NCBI RefSeq assembly: GCF_000315915.1
Contig: NC_020185.1
Coordinates: 2,633,333 to 2,697,332 of the forward strand
Source of the DNA: Henningerozyma blattae CBS 6284
Taxonomy: Eukaryota > Ascomycota > Saccharomycetes > Saccharomycetales > Saccharomycetaceae
Direction: 5' to 3'
DNA length: 64,000 bases
Shown here: one piece after another, positions 31,037 through 43,201 of the stretch
Layout: each line of letters opens with the position of its first letter
How positions within the stretch are numbered: position 1 is the stretch's first letter
Notes under the pieces: generated by a model
The model's database searches: none
The model's input: the letters and a program-made list of their open reading frames with translations, nothing else
What the model was told of the DNA's origin: nothing
Made by a program: the position numbers and the translations under genes

Positions 31037-31456
31037 TACGATATGTGAATCTTTTTTATTGGTATTATTTCCAGTTATACCTAAAAGAATAATTCTTTTT
31101 AATAGATAGTTATAAATATAGAAACCTCCTACCTTCTGGGTAAGAATAAAATATATAAAATATATATAGAAGAAATACAAACTTATAAACGAATTAATGT
31201 AGGTTATTTATAAGTTTCAAATTTGAACAAGAAGAGCCAATTCAAGGTCTATACCCAATGAAAATTTTTTTCATTTAGTGTTTTCTGTTTAGTGCATCAA
31301 TATATTTCTAATTAGATATAGAATAGTTGTACTTATGGCACATGAATTACCTGATTGGTATTTTATTAGTATTATTATTTGTCCATTATGGTCTTCTTTT
31401 ATTCCTAAGCCAGTAATTATTATTTGTTTATGTATAAAGACCTGTAATATTTAGTA
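31037..31456 (-). mobile_element. Degenerate full-length solo LTR, family 2
   Basis: Similar length (about 420 bp) to the family-2 LTRs and in reverse orientation: GAATCTTTTTTATTGGTATT near the left end, GAAACCTCC and GGGTAAGAATAAAA in the middle, TGTATAAAGACC and ATATTTAGTA at the right end. Divergence is high and flanks show no clear duplication, so the boundaries are approximate. Confidence 0.65.
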
Positions 31457-31723
31457 ACACTCATTTTCAACAAATGTCTTGTTATATTATTGATAGAAGG
31501 TTAAAAGTACAGATATAATGATTAAATAAATAATAATTCTAAGGTAGATGATTTATGAACTAAAAATAACTAATTAATTAATGAATGAAAATTTTATCAG
31601 AATAATTTGAAGGAAGTAGTGAATTCATTAAACAAATATTTACAGCGAAGATTTATTAGGATAAAAATATTTTTACCTTTTTTCTTATTCTCTTTGAATA
31701 CTTAATGTAATAAGACCTTGACA

Positions 31724-34700
31724 TTAGATTATCAACATTGTAACTATTAGTGCAAGGATTTCATACAAAGGATGAAATTTTATACTAATTCCACTATTTT
31801 CTATCTGGTCAAAAATTGAAGCAGTAACACGAGAAGGCTCGGGATTTTCCATAGGTACAATTTCAGTTAATTGTCTTTTATCTACTTGAAGAGTTCTGGT
31901 TATATTTGTACCATTCAACTTTAAGTTAGCTGCTATGTTTCCAATAAGAGTTACAACCTGGTAACTTCCATTATTTGAAACTTGTTGTAAAATAGTAGTA
32001 ACATGAGGTAGTGAATTTACTTCTGTAATAGAACCATTGATATTTGCAAAAATAGTGCTTGTCCTGTTATAATTAATACTGACAGTTTCTTTAGGTAGTA
32101 TAGTATTATATGGCTCAGTATGTGTAACGGTTTTATTTGGGAAAAATATAGAATTTTGAGTAGTAGAAGAGATCGAATATGAATCCAAAATTGTTTCAGT
32201 GGGGAGCTGTTCCTCGGTGGTAGTGAATATAATTCTCGAAGCAACCAACTCACTATTTGTTGATGTAGATGACAAAATAGAGAGAGATTCTGTCTGTCCT
32301 GTAAAGGACTTTGTAACTGTTAAGGTAAGAACTTCACCATTTGATTTAGTAGTCTCAGAACAGTGAACAACAACTGTCTTGGTAACAGTACCATTTTCTA
32401 TCATGGTTGTCGTGTACGAAGAGTGACCGGCTGAAATGGAAGTAGTACACGGAATAGTTGTGGTGACAGTAAGAACTTCACCATTTGATTTAGTAGTCTC
32501 AGAACAGTGAACAACAACTGTCTTCGTGGATGTGTTATTTTCAACGATTGTTACAGTAAAAATGGAATGCTTTGGATGTTCTGTGCTACTACTAATGATT
32601 ACTTTTGGAGTACTATTAGTAATACATGTTGAACAATGTGAATTTGAAGTTGCACTAAAACCGGAAGGAGGTGATGTGGTACTTACTAAAACAGACGAGG
32701 CGCCCAAAGGCAAATCAGAAGAAAAGCATGTTGTGCAAGCGTATGAAGAACTATTCGTACTGTAACTATAACTCATTGTGCTAACAATCTTTGAACCTTT
32801 ATCACCCAAACTAGATGGCACAATACTTGCAGTACCAGAAGGTAATAAAATACTATTGTGATCAGAGAAGGTTGTTGATATTGTACTGCTTTCACATGTT
32901 GGACACAATGTAGATGCAATATTAGATAACCCGGATGAACCAACACTAAAAACAGAAGAAGCATCATTTGAAAATAGATAACCACTTGAAACAGAAAAAA
33001 CATAACTGAAAGCAGAAGATGCAGCACTTGAAGAAGCAGAAATACTACAACTAGAAGATGAAACACTTGAGACTACCGAAGCACTGGAAGCAGATGATAC
33101 TTCATTAAAGGATGGAGAACCACTGGAAGAAGAGAAGACAACACTTGAGGATGGAATAGCACTAAAAGCAGAGGATGCACCACTAGAGGATGGAGAACCA
33201 CTAGAAGCAGAGGATGTAACACTAGAGGATACAGCAGCAATAGAAGCAGAAGATACAACACTTGAGGATGGAGCACCACTCGAAGCAGAGGATCCAACAC
33301 TTGAGGATGGAGCACCACTAGAAGCAGAGGATGTAACACTAGAGGATACAGCAGCACTAGAAGCAGAAGATGCAACACTTGAGGATGGAGCACCACTAGA
33401 AGCAGAGGATCCAACACTTGAGGATGGAGCACCACTAGAAGCAGAGGATCCAACACTTGATAATCGAGCACCACTAGAAGCAGAAGATGGAACACTAGAG
33501 GATGGAACAGCACTAGAAGCAAAGGATCCAACACTTGAGGATACAGTAGTACTAGAAGCAGCGGAGGCAACACTAGAGGATGGAGCAGCACTAGAAGCAG
33601 AGGATGCACCACTAGAAGCAGAGGATGCAACACTTGAGGATGGAGTAGCACTAGAAGCAGAGGATGCACCACTAGAAGCAGATGATGCAGCAGTTGAGGA
33701 TACAACAGCACTAGAAGCAGAGGATGCAACACTTGAGGATGCAGCAGCACTAGAAGCAGCGGAGGCAACCCTAGAGGATGGAGCACCACTAGAAGCAGAG
33801 GATGCATCATTAGAGGATGGAACAGCACTAGTAGCAGAGGATGCAACACTTGAGGATGGAGCAGCACTAGAAGCAGAGGATGCAACACTAGAGGATGGAA
33901 CAGCACTAGAAGCAGAGGATGCATCACTTGAGGATGGACCAGCACTAGAAGCAGCGGAGGCAACGCTAGAGGATGGAGCACCACTAGAAGCAGCGGAGGC
34001 AACCCTAGAGGATGGAGCACCACTAGAAGCAGAGGATGCATCATTAGAGGATGGAACAGCACTAGTAGCAGAGGATGCAACACTTGAGGATGGAGTAGCA
34101 CTAGAAGCAGAAGATGCAACACTTGATGATGGAGCACCACTACAAGCAGAGGATGCAACACTTGAGGATGCAGCAGCACTAGAAGCAGAGGATGCAACAC
34201 TTGAGGATGGAGCAGCAATAGAAGCAGAAGATACAACACTTGAGGATGGAGCACCACTAGAAGCAGAGGATCCAACACTTGAGGATGGAGCACCACTAGA
34301 AGCAGAGTATGCAACACTTGAGGATGGATTAGAACTAGAAGAAGAGCATGCAACACTTGAGGATACAGCAGCACTAGAAGCAGAGGATGCACCACTAGAA
34401 GTAGATGATGCAGCAGTTGAGGATACAACAGCACTAGAAGCAGAGGATGCAACACTTGAGGATGCAGCAGCACTAGAAGCAGCGGAGGCAACCCTAGAGG
34501 ATGGAGCAGCACTAGAAGCAGAAGATGCAACACTTGAGGATGGAACAGCACTAGTAGCAGAGGATGCAACACTTGAGGATGGAGTAGCACTAGAAGCAGA
34601 AGATGCAACACTTGATGATGGAGCACCACTACAAGCAGATGATGCAACACTTGAGGATGCAGCAGCACTAGAAGCAGAGGATGCAACACTTGAGGATGCA

Positions 34701-37700
34701 GCAGCATTAGAAGCAGAGGATGCAACACTTGAGGATGGAGCACCACTAGAAGCAGAGGATGCAACACTAGAGGATGGAACAGCACTAGAAGCAGAGGATG
34801 CATCACTTGAGGATGCAGCAGCACTAGAAGCAGAGGATGCACCACTAGAAGCAGAGGATGCAACACTAGAGGATGGAGCACCACTAGAAGCAAAGGATGC
34901 AACACTTGAGGATGGAACACCACTAGAAGCAGAGGATGCATCACTAGAGGATGCAGCAGCACTAGAAGCAGAGGATGCAACACTTGAGGATGCAGCACCA
35001 CTAGAAGCAGATGATGCAACACTTGAGGATGGAGTAGCACTAGAAGCAGAGGATCCAACACTTGGAGGATGGAGCACCACTAGAAGCAGAAGATGCAACA
35101 CTTGAGGATGAGCAGCACTAGAAGCAGAGGATGCACCACTAGAAGCAGAGGATGCAACACTAGAGGATGGAACACCACTAGAAGCAGAGGATGCATCATT
35201 AGGGGATGGAACAGCACTAGAAGCAGAGGATGCACCACTTGAGGATGCAGCAGCACTAGAAGCAGAGGATGCACCACTAGAAGCAGAGGATGCAACACTA
35301 GAGGATGGAGCACCACTAGAAGCAGAGGATGCATCATTAGAGGATGGAACAGCACTAGAAGCAGAGGATGCACCACTTGAGGATGCAGCAGCACTAGAAG
35401 CAGAGGATGCACCACTAGAAGCAGATGATGCAGCAGTTGAGGATACAACAGCACTAGAAGCAGAGGATGCAACACTTGAGGATGCAGCAGCACTAGAAGC
35501 AGAGGATGCACCACTAGAAGCAGAGGATCCAAAACTTGAGGATGGAGCACCACTAGAAGCAGAGGATGCAACACTTGAGGATGGAGTAGCACTAGAAGCA
35601 GCGGAGGCAACAATAGAGGATGGAGCACCACTAGAAGCAGAGGATCCAACACTTGAGGATGGAACAGCACTAGAAGCAGAGGATGCAACACTAGAGGATG
35701 GAGCACCACTAGAAGCAGAGGATGCATCATTAGAGGATGGAACAGCACTAGAAGCAGAGGATGCACCACTTGAGGATGCAGCAGCACTAGAAGCAGAGGA
35801 TGCACCACTAGAAGCAGAGGATGCACCACTAGAAGCAGAGGATGCAACACTAGAGGATGGAACACCACTAGAAGCAGAGGATGCATCATTAGAGGATGGA
35901 ACAGCACTAGAAGCAGAGGATGCACCACTTGAGGATGGAGCACCACTAGAAGCAGAGGATGCAACACTAGAGGATGGAACAGCACTAGAAGCAGAGGATG
36001 CATCACTTGAGGATGGACCAGCACTAGAAGCAGCGGAGGCAACGCTAGAGGATGGAGCACCACTAGAAGCAGCGGAGGCAACCCTAGAGGATGGAGCACC
36101 ACTAGAAGCAGAGGATGCATCATTAGAGGATGGAACAGCACTAGAAGCAGAGGATGCACCACTTGAGGATGCAGCAGCACTAGAAGCAGAGGATGCACCA
36201 CTAGAAGCAGAGGATGCAACACTAGAGGATGGAGCACCACTAGAAGCAGAGGATGCACCACTAGAAGCAGATGATGCAGCAGTTGAGGATACAACAGCAC
36301 TAGAAGCAGAGGATGCAACACTTGAGGATGCAGCAGCACTAGAAGCAGAGGATGCACCACTAGAAGCAGAGGATCCAAAACTTGAGGATGGAGCACCACT
36401 AGAAGCAGAGGATGCAACACTTGAGGATGGATTAGAACTAGAAGAAGAGGATGCAACACTTGAGGATACAGCACCACTAGAAGCAGAGGATCCAACACTT
36501 GAGGATGGAGCAGCACTAGAAGCAGAGGATGCACCACTAGAGGATGGAGCACCACTAGAAGCAGATGATACACCACTAGAGGATGAAACAACTGAAGGCC
36601 CGGATAAAATACCATTAGAAGCAGAAGATGTAGCACTTGATGATATAGCACTGGTCACGACTGGTGGGGTAGCAGTAGACACAGAATATGTGGCACTTGT
36701 TGCAGTAGAAGTAAACGCTGAGGTTAATGTCGTCGATTGTCCTAGGGACGGGTTATTGCTTTGAGTTCCTATTGTTGATGTTGCCCAACTGTTGCTGTTA
36801 AGTGTAGACGTTTTTGAGTGATACACTGAGTTGTCATTTGATTGGAGTGTTGAATCAATATCTGAATTAATACTAACAGTACCACTACTGCCCTGCTGAG
36901 TATCAGATGTCGCTGGGTATGATTCAGATTTTGTAGCTGAGTTTATATCGGTTGTATATAGCGAGCCATCTGTTAGACTTATTATTGAGGAACTAGTAGC
37001 GTGTGCTGGAGTTTCTACTAAGTATATGACCTCTGATGTAGTAGAACCGTCTGGTCCTACAGATAGTTTGTTCTTAGTAGAATAAGTAGAAGTATATGTT
37101 CCAGTCCATGGAAAATATCTAGTTTCTGTTGTGTAACCAATTGGTGTTTCGACATAGTATATAACAAGGGTTGTTGGTAGACCATCACTACCAATTGTAC
37201 GTTTTGTTTTGGTGGAATATGTAGATGAGTAAGACCCAGTCCAGTACGTACTTTTAAAAGAAGTAGAAACAACACTTGGAATATCAACGTAGTAAATCGT
37301 CCATGTTGTAATAAGTCCATCTGTACCAGTTGATTTTTTAATTTTAGTTGAGTATGTAGTTGTAAGTGTTCCTGAGTAGTCAAAAAATTTGGTAGATAAT
37401 TGATCAATTTCTGGGGTTTCTACATAATAAATATTTTCAATTGTTGTATTACCATCAGTGCCAATAGTAGTTAAAGTTGAAAGTGAATACGTGGAAGTAA
37501 AAGACCCAGTCCATGCAGTAGTTATGGTGGAATTCATTTCAATATGTGTTCCCATCAATTTTGGGCACAATACTTTTAAATTGCCATATGATACGACATT
37601 ATCGGTTATTGAATGAATTTCACTACTTGGATCTGTGAATTGCAAGGACAAGTTGATATTTGAAGGATCATCTGTGTAATATAAAATTTTAATTGGATAA

Positions 37701-38713
37701 GCTAGTCCTGCATATAGCCAACCCATTGCTGTATTATGATCCGTTTGACCAGACTGCATTGATAAATTAATATCAAGATCTGAGCTTTGGGGAACGGCAT
37801 TGTTTGTATCAAGAGCACTTGGATTGGCAAACATGACAATAGCTGCAGAATCAGCACCTAGTAGTTGGATATCATAAAGACCTGTATCACTTGGAATAAA
37901 ATAACCATCATATTCGACAACATAACCCCCTGATCCTCCAGTTACAGAGGTTAAATCAGTAACACCTGTCACCACTGAAATAGGATCAGAGTTTTTAAAG
38001 CTACCACCTTCTAGGTACGCAGCACCTGTTGTACCATCATCAGAATATGGATAAACTGTAGCTGCAAAACCTGGAGTAGATTGAGCTGTACTAGGGATGA
38101 TACAGTTTTTTTCAGCCCATGTACCTTCAACATCAGCTAACTCTTCTTCTCTAATGATGTAATAGGTTTTATAATAAATTTTACCATTTTCTGTATAAGT
38201 GGTGACACCAGTAGAGATAGTGACTTGTACCATTGTATTTTTCATAGGATCTATGCTTACATCCAAAGGAATAATACCTTCCGTTATTTTTGTAGTTAAG
38301 TCGATAGCATTCGCATACTGTCTTTGAGCTGATTCATAATGATTCATATATGTTTCAGAAGGTAAAATTTGGTAGGCCGGTGATGCAACAGATGGAGTTA
38401 ACGTTGGTGTAACAAGGGTAGGTGGAGAAGAATTTATAATATTTGTGTTAGAATTTATAATCGATTCTAATATACTATTTTGTGATTCTTGATATTGTAA
38501 ACTATTTGATGGAACACCTGCATTATTCAAGTTAGCATCATTAGATGAAGTATCATTTACGGGAAGTAGGAGAGTTCGTGGAGAAATAATTGCAGCATTA
38601 GAAGTTGAAAATATAAAAGAAAATAAAAGAAATAGAGAGACTATATTTGAAAAAAATATAGATTTATTTTCTCTATAATAATTAGTACGCTGGGTGTTGA
38701 ATAAATTAATCAT
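31724..38713 (-). CDS. GLEYA/PA14-type flocculin-like cell-wall adhesin 2 with Ser/Ala stalk
   Basis: A 2329-residue paralogue of adhesin 1. The signal peptide core is IVSLFLLFSFIFSTSNA. The GLEYA/PA14-type domain is at about 160-400 (GLYDIQLLG; GLAYPIKILYY). Four flocculin repeats follow at about 396-568 (WTGSFTSTYS...YYVETP; one varies to YYVDIP). From about 698 to 1905 runs a stalk of Ser/Ala/Gly/Val repeats (13-residue unit GAPSSSVASSASS and shorter forms), then two type-3-like repeats near 2050-2140 (TKTVVVHCSETTKSNGEV). The tail (LYEILALIVTMLII) fits GPI attachment. About 16 residues near 35061-35110 are read in another frame through paired indels. Two long minus-strand shadow frames in the stalk are repeat artefacts. 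Confidence 0.9.
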   Translation of the reverse strand: MINLFNTQRTNYYRENKSIFFSNIVSLFLLFSFIFSTSNAAIISPRTLLLPVNDTSSNDANLNNAGVPSNSLQYQESQNSILESIINSNTNIINSSPPTLVTPTLTPSVASPAYQILPSETYMNHYESAQRQYANAIDLTTKITEGIIPLDVSIDPMKNTMVQVTISTGVTTYTENGKIYYKTYYIIREEELADVEGTWAEKNCIIPSTAQSTPGFAATVYPYSDDGTTGAAYLEGGSFKNSDPISVVTGVTDLTSVTGGSGGYVVEYDGYFIPSDTGLYDIQLLGADSAAIVMFANPSALDTNNAVPQSSDLDINLSMQSGQTDHNTAMGWLYAGLAYPIKILYYTDDPSNINLSLQFTDPSSEIHSITDNVVSYGNLKVLCPKLMGTHIEMNSTITTAWTGSFTSTYSLSTLTTIGTDGNTTIENIYYVETPEIDQLSTKFFDYSGTLTTTYSTKIKKSTGTDGLITTWTIYYVDIPSVVSTSFKSTYWTGSYSSTYSTKTKRTIGSDGLPTTLVIYYVETPIGYTTETRYFPWTGTYTSTYSTKNKLSVGPDGSTTSEVIYLVETPAHATSSSIISLTDGSLYTTDINSATKSESYPATSDTQQGSSGTVSINSDIDSTLQSNDNSVYHSKTSTLNSNSWATSTIGTQSNNPSLGQSTTLTSAFTSTATSATYSVSTATPPVVTSAISSSATSSASNGILSGPSVVSSSSGVSSASSGAPSSSGASSASSAAPSSSVGSSASSGAVSSSVASSSSSSNPSSSVASSASSGAPSSSFGSSASSGASSASSAAASSSVASSASSAVVSSTAASSASSGASSASSGAPSSSVASSASSGASSASSAAASSSGASSASSAVPSSNDASSASSGAPSSRVASAASSGAPSSSVASAASSAGPSSSDASSASSAVPSSSVASSASSGAPSSSGASSASSAVPSSNDASSASSGVPSSSVASSASSGASSASSGASSASSAAASSSGASSASSAVPSSNDASSASSGAPSSSVASSASSAVPSSSVGSSASSGAPSSIVASAASSATPSSSVASSASSGAPSSSFGSSASSGASSASSAAASSSVASSASSAVVSSTAASSASSGASSASSAAASSSGASSASSAVPSSNDASSASSGAPSSSVASSASSGASSASSAAASSSGASSASSAVPSPNDASSASSGVPSSSVASSASSGASSASSAAHPQVLHLLLLVVLHPPSVGSSASSATPSSSVASSASSGAASSSVASSASSAAASSSDASSASSGVPSSSVASFASSGAPSSSVASSASSGASSASSAAASSSDASSASSAVPSSSVASSASSGAPSSSVASSASNAAASSSVASSASSAAASSSVASSACSGAPSSSVASSASSATPSSSVASSATSAVPSSSVASSASSAAPSSRVASAASSAAASSSVASSASSAVVSSTAASSTSSGASSASSAAVSSSVACSSSSSNPSSSVAYSASSGAPSSSVGSSASSGAPSSSVVSSASIAAPSSSVASSASSAAASSSVASSACSGAPSSSVASSASSATPSSSVASSATSAVPSSNDASSASSGAPSSRVASAASSGAPSSSVASAASSAGPSSSDASSASSAVPSSSVASSASSAAPSSSVASSATSAVPSSNDASSASSGAPSSRVASAASSAAASSSVASSASSAVVSSTAASSASSGASSASSATPSSSVASSASSGASSASSAAPSSSVASAASSTTVSSSVGSFASSAVPSSSVPSSASSGARLSSVGSSASSGAPSSSVGSSASSGAPSSSVASSASSAAVSSSVTSSASSGAPSSSVGSSASSGAPSSSVVSSASIAAVSSSVTSSASSGSPSSSGASSAFSAIPSSSVVFSSSSGSPSFNEVSSASSASVVSSVSSSSCSISASSSAASSAFSYVFSVSSGYLFSNDASSVFSVGSSGLSNIASTLCPTCESSTISTTFSDHNSILLPSGTASIVPSSLGDKGSKIVSTMSYSYSTNSSSYACTTCFSSDLPLGASSVLVSTTSPPSGFSATSNSHCSTCITNSTPKVIISSSTEHPKHSIFTVTIVENNTSTKTVVVHCSETTKSNGEVLTVTTTIPCTTSISAGHSSYTTTMIENGTVTKTVVVHCSETTKSNGEVLTLTVTKSFTGQTESLSILSSTSTNSELVASRIIFTTTEEQLPTETILDSYSISSTTQNSIFFPNKTVTHTEPYNTILPKETVSINYNRTSTIFANINGSITEVNSLPHVTTILQQVSNNGSYQVVTLIGNIAANLKLNGTNITRTLQVDKRQLTEIVPMENPEPSRVTASIFDQIENSGISIKFHPLYEILALIVTMLII
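33070..36580 (-). repeat. 39 bp and 21 bp minisatellite coding for the Ser/Ala stalk of adhesin 2
   Basis: About 3.5 kb of tandem units, mainly 39 bp (plus-strand wording GAAGCAGAGGATGCAACACT) mixed with 21 bp shortened units. It encodes a 13- or 7-residue Ser/Ala repeat. Because units are multiples of three, other frames are open too, giving Leu/His/Pro-rich shadow frames of 662 and 523 codons. Confidence 0.95.
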
Positions 38714-41700
38714 AATTGATTAATATATTCTATAAGGTTTATCTCTTTTTCTGTTATTTTTTTATTTGAAGAAAGCAATTTAAGAAAAATGAAAATATTG
38801 AAAAACTAAATTTAATAAATGATTTTATTGAGAACGTTCATATAATTTTTAAACTTTTGCTAACGTTAAAGATGCTCTAATATTACGATTGTAATTGCAA
38901 CAGAATTGAGGTAATGGTCACCTTCAAATAAATAAATACAAAGAAAAGAAAAAAGTAAATTTAGATTCTTCTTATCAAACAAAATTATATTTGTGCATTT
39001 ATCATTAAGAAGAAGAAAAAAAAGAGACAAGGTTAAACGTCAAAAACAATGAACCTTTTTCGAGTCATAGGAATAATTTATATAACTTGAGTTGTAACGG
39101 AAAGGCAATAGTATATGAATGCGTTAACAAGGTGGATAGGTACAAATAGACATTACTAGCAGAGTTCTAGGAGGACTTAAGTGGTGTGGCAATCATTTTA
39201 TTGAAACAAAAGCAAATTACAAATAGGAATAAAAATATCACCATTGGAATCACAGCACATCGGATTTGTATTGCAATATGAATAAGTAACAGGTGGTAAG
39301 TATAAACACATTCTGGTAGAATACTTTAGGGGCCTTGGTAGCGTTGTGGTTAGAATTAGTCAAATAAAAATATAGAAGTGTAGTAGTGTAAAGATTAAAG
39401 TAATTCTCATTCTTCCAACAGCAATTTGATGCGGTAGATTATCAATCAGATCTCTGTATAGAGTGCCTGAAAAGGAGCAACAACAAAATGTCCAAATTCC
39501 AAAAAAAGAATTCAGGTACAGTGCAGCATGATAAGTTTGGCAAAATTAATGGCTACTAAACAAGAAATTAATGAAACCATGAATTCACTCACAAGCATGT
39601 ATATGTGGCAGCTCCTCAAGTAAGACTACTTTGTAGGACTGTCTATCATTTGAAAAATCCAATATTTCTTTTTCTTTGTCAACAACCCAATAAAATACTT
39701 GAGAAGTCAATTACCTAGATAAGACTCCAATTATTTTATGGGCTGTTAGAAAAAGGTGTTTCTACGTACCTATATGTGTATTGTATCAAGGGAAGTATAC
39801 CTTATTTCCCTCTCAGAAATTCTCTGACACAAATTTATCCTGATGGAAAATTTCTCACTATTTGCTTTTCAACATTTACCAATCCACGATCCACAGAAGG
39901 TAAAGTAGCCCAGAGATTCGGGCGATCTGATTTACGCCATATCCAAGAAAGCCTCGAAGCACGAGTTGAACAATTTTTATCCGGTAACAGAATATGCGTG
40001 GAAGTGGGGTCTATTCGTGATAGACATCCCAAAGTAGAAACTCATTGAGAGGTCATCGCCCTGACAGTGTGCCGAGTGAGAAGGTACCGCAGAAAGTACA
40101 GAACGGAAACGGTATCCGGAAAAACATTACAGGAAATGTCATAAATTCAAGATCCAACCGGAACTAGTAGTTAATGATGACCGCCAAAGGTAATGGTAAT
40201 GGTGATACGGCAATCATTTGGAGAGCGTCTGGAGATCAAGGTTTTAATGTGAGCCGGAAGATGGGATATGTACAAAGAATGCTTTATATGTAAGGACTGG
40301 ACCCTTTTGGAATTTTTAAGAGAAACTGGGGTAGGATAAAATATATGCGATGGCATGGACAGAAGCAGTTCACAATTCATGAGGGTACATTTAGTCCTGC
40401 GATTGATCTGTAGCGGCGTTTTTATCTATTCTTGCAATGTTTTTGACTGATAAGGCATAGAGTTGAGACGCATATTCATGAATCTTTGCAGCACGGAGAT
40501 CCAAATATAAATCGCCAAACATGGAGTATCACGTTTGATGTCCATAAATGTCTATATTTAGGGCAGTGGTATGCCGACGGTACTGGGGAACATATACGTC
40601 ATGGAGTTGGGTTTGTTTATAATCCAGGGAAGAAAGGTTTGGGTCATTTTAAATCTCAGTTGTTAGATCATGAGTTGAGACAAGTCTTTTTTGTCCAGGA
40701 AGAAGAAGTTGATGCTTGTGTAACGGTTAAGTGCTTGTATTTTTAATAAGAGTGTCGTTCAAGCTTCATCCTAAGGCTATGGATTATTCTCTTTTTTTCC
40801 CTTATAGATGCATGCGCATTTTCTTTGGTATTCATGATGTTGTATCGAGAATTGACTCATGAGTTAATATTTGATCTTTTTTGACATTATAGCAAAAAGG
40901 TCAGCTATTATTTTTGGGTTGTGCTTTTGGATGTGTATTGCTCTTTTTTAGTTCAAGTTTTTCCGATTATTCAAGAGTTTTTAAAATTTTTCTGCTATCC
41001 TTGGAGCGAAAAAAATTTTGCTTGGATAACTATTCCCATTTTAGAATAGTTCGTACATACACGGCTAAACGAATATAATTGTATATACACATAGATGTTT
41101 TTTTTCCAAAACTACATATGGGTTGTAATTACAAGTGAGAGATTTCTATTAAATCAGCATACCTGTATGCAGTGCACCTATATGTAAAATCCTCTAATCT
41201 GTTGGTTGAGATCTTGGTTTTCCGTGCTATTTTTCTCCTAATCCACTTATAAATTTTAATATCCATCGCAAAATAACTCTATAGGTTAAATGCCGTTGAT
41301 AATGATGAATGCTGGTCTTTAATTTTAAAAAAAGGTGTGTTATTTGTTTTTCATACACTATTATCCATTTTAGTATTTGCCACCAATAAAATTTCTATAT
41401 AATTTTAAAAATGTTTTGTTTTTAACTACTACCCTACTTTATCTGTCGAATAGTTGAAGGGGTATTTGGAACTTGTGTTATTTTGATATTATTATTGCTG
41501 TTTTTTTATTATTTTTATTTATATTTTATTAAGTATTTAAACTTTCCAATAAACATCTTAATTCATTTATTTAGGTTCGTTTCATTACCATCTCAAAAAC
41601 GTCTTTAGCTATTGCTTTAGGTTTACATTCTTTTTACGTTGTATTACCTCTTGATTTTCATCTCTTCCTATTTCTTGGTTACTTGTTTATTTTCTATTTT

Positions 41701-43171
41701 TGAGGGTTTGGGACTAAAGCTTAAGCCTCATATCCTTCATGTAATATTCTTAAAAAAGTAATTATTCATAATGAATAGAATATGTCTTTAGAATATTATT
41801 ACTTTTTTTGGGTCTTATTTTGGTTCAAAGTTTTCAATATTTTTAGTTGTAAAGACTTTGTCATAAAATTACTAATACTTTAGAAAAAATGTCTAAATCG
41901 ACCAAATGAAATAAACTAATTAATTCAAATCTTATCCTTATTGAGCCATATTTAAGTTTCCGAGGCTACTTTACTTACAAGTTGATAAATATATATCCTC
42001 TAAATACTTTCTTAGTTATATCCCCTTCTCAGAAAGAGCTATTTCAAACGCACCATTAGCAATTTCTAAATTCCATCAAATTTTTATCCTTGTTATAATT
42101 AATCTTCAATACCACAATTTCATATTTCAACATTCATACATTAAATAATCGAAACTTTATCCCCTATTTTAATTGGCTCAACATTTATTTAAAATAAATA
42201 TGGTTAAAGAACAAAAGGTATTAGAGCTTAGAATTTTTAAAAATATGTAGAGATGAGAGTGATACCTTATCATAGAATTGAGAATATTTTCAAAAAAAAT
42301 AAATGTAATATCGTTTCCTAAGTTTTAAACTGAGTTTTCAATGTGATTATTAAACTTCATATATTTCAAATTAGTTTGAATTTTTTTCTCTCTGTAATTA
42401 ATTTTCCTTTGGATTTGAAACAATTATAGGCAAAGAGTATTTAGTAAAAGATTCCTTGTTTCACTACAATCATTGTAGAATGCCAAGATTCAATAAATGT
42501 TACTAATATTAGTCATTCTAATAATTTACAAGTTAGTATAAAATACTAGATACTTATATTACCAATTGATAAGGCAACTCAATTGAATAAATATATTAGT
42601 AATATAATTTAATTTACAAAACTCAGAAAAATATAGAATCTGAAAAAAAAAATAACGCTCATTAAGTATTGAGAAGATTAATACACATATAATCAATATA
42701 ATTGTGATGCCTTCACCTTTTCAAAGAATGATTACGTTTACTAATTTCTCATTGTGATCTATATTATTGTATTACTATTGTTATTATTTAATCTTAGTTT
42801 TATCTTAGTTTTTTCTTATCAGAGTAGCTTTAAAAAAACATTAGAAATTAGCATTATTATTGCAGTAATGGTTATTGTTAAATATTTTAAGGGATCCTCT
42901 ATTAAATTATTTCAATTAGTTTTACTTTATTCATAATTGAAAAGTAATATGAAATAGAAATATAACTCTCAGTTTATTCAATTTTTTGAAATATTATTAT
43001 ATAGAGTATTCATTATTCATAGTCTAGGATTTCAACAGACATTAAGATTTAAAATATACAGATTATCGATTATTTATTAAAAATTATAGAATATCAATAG
43101 TATATCTTTAATATTTTAATTTACTAATAGTTAGAACCTAAATCCATAAAATTAGCGTTCAAATATTATAT
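38714..43171. other. Long gene-free region upstream of adhesin 2
   Basis: About 4.5 kb (9 kb to the next gene) without a recognised gene. The part at 39800-40760 approaches 45-50 percent GC, while 41000-43000 is far more AT-rich. Open frames of 90 and 86 codons at 39776-40048 and 40486-40746 lie in that island; neither resembles anything I know. At 42200 a short frame of 15 codons follows a CT-rich leader. Probably an adhesin promoter region plus decayed sequence. Confidence 0.45.
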
Positions 43172-43201
43172 GAGGATAATTATATTCTTATAATTATCCT
43201 C
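43172..43201. repeat. Perfect 13 bp inverted repeat (hairpin)
   Basis: GAGGATAATTATA and its exact reverse complement are separated by TTCT. It lies at the left edge of the second family-4 repeat. Confidence 0.7.

Noticed and set aside
33073..36651. Leu/His/Pro-rich reading frames of 662 and 523 codons on the minus strand
   Set aside because: They are frame shadows of the adhesin 2 stalk minisatellite, whose units are multiples of three; they lack a signal peptide or any domain.
39776..40746. Open frames of 90 and 86 codons in the GC island upstream of adhesin 2
   Set aside because: They do not resemble known proteins, and overlapping frames on both strands are open; higher GC alone lengthens frames.
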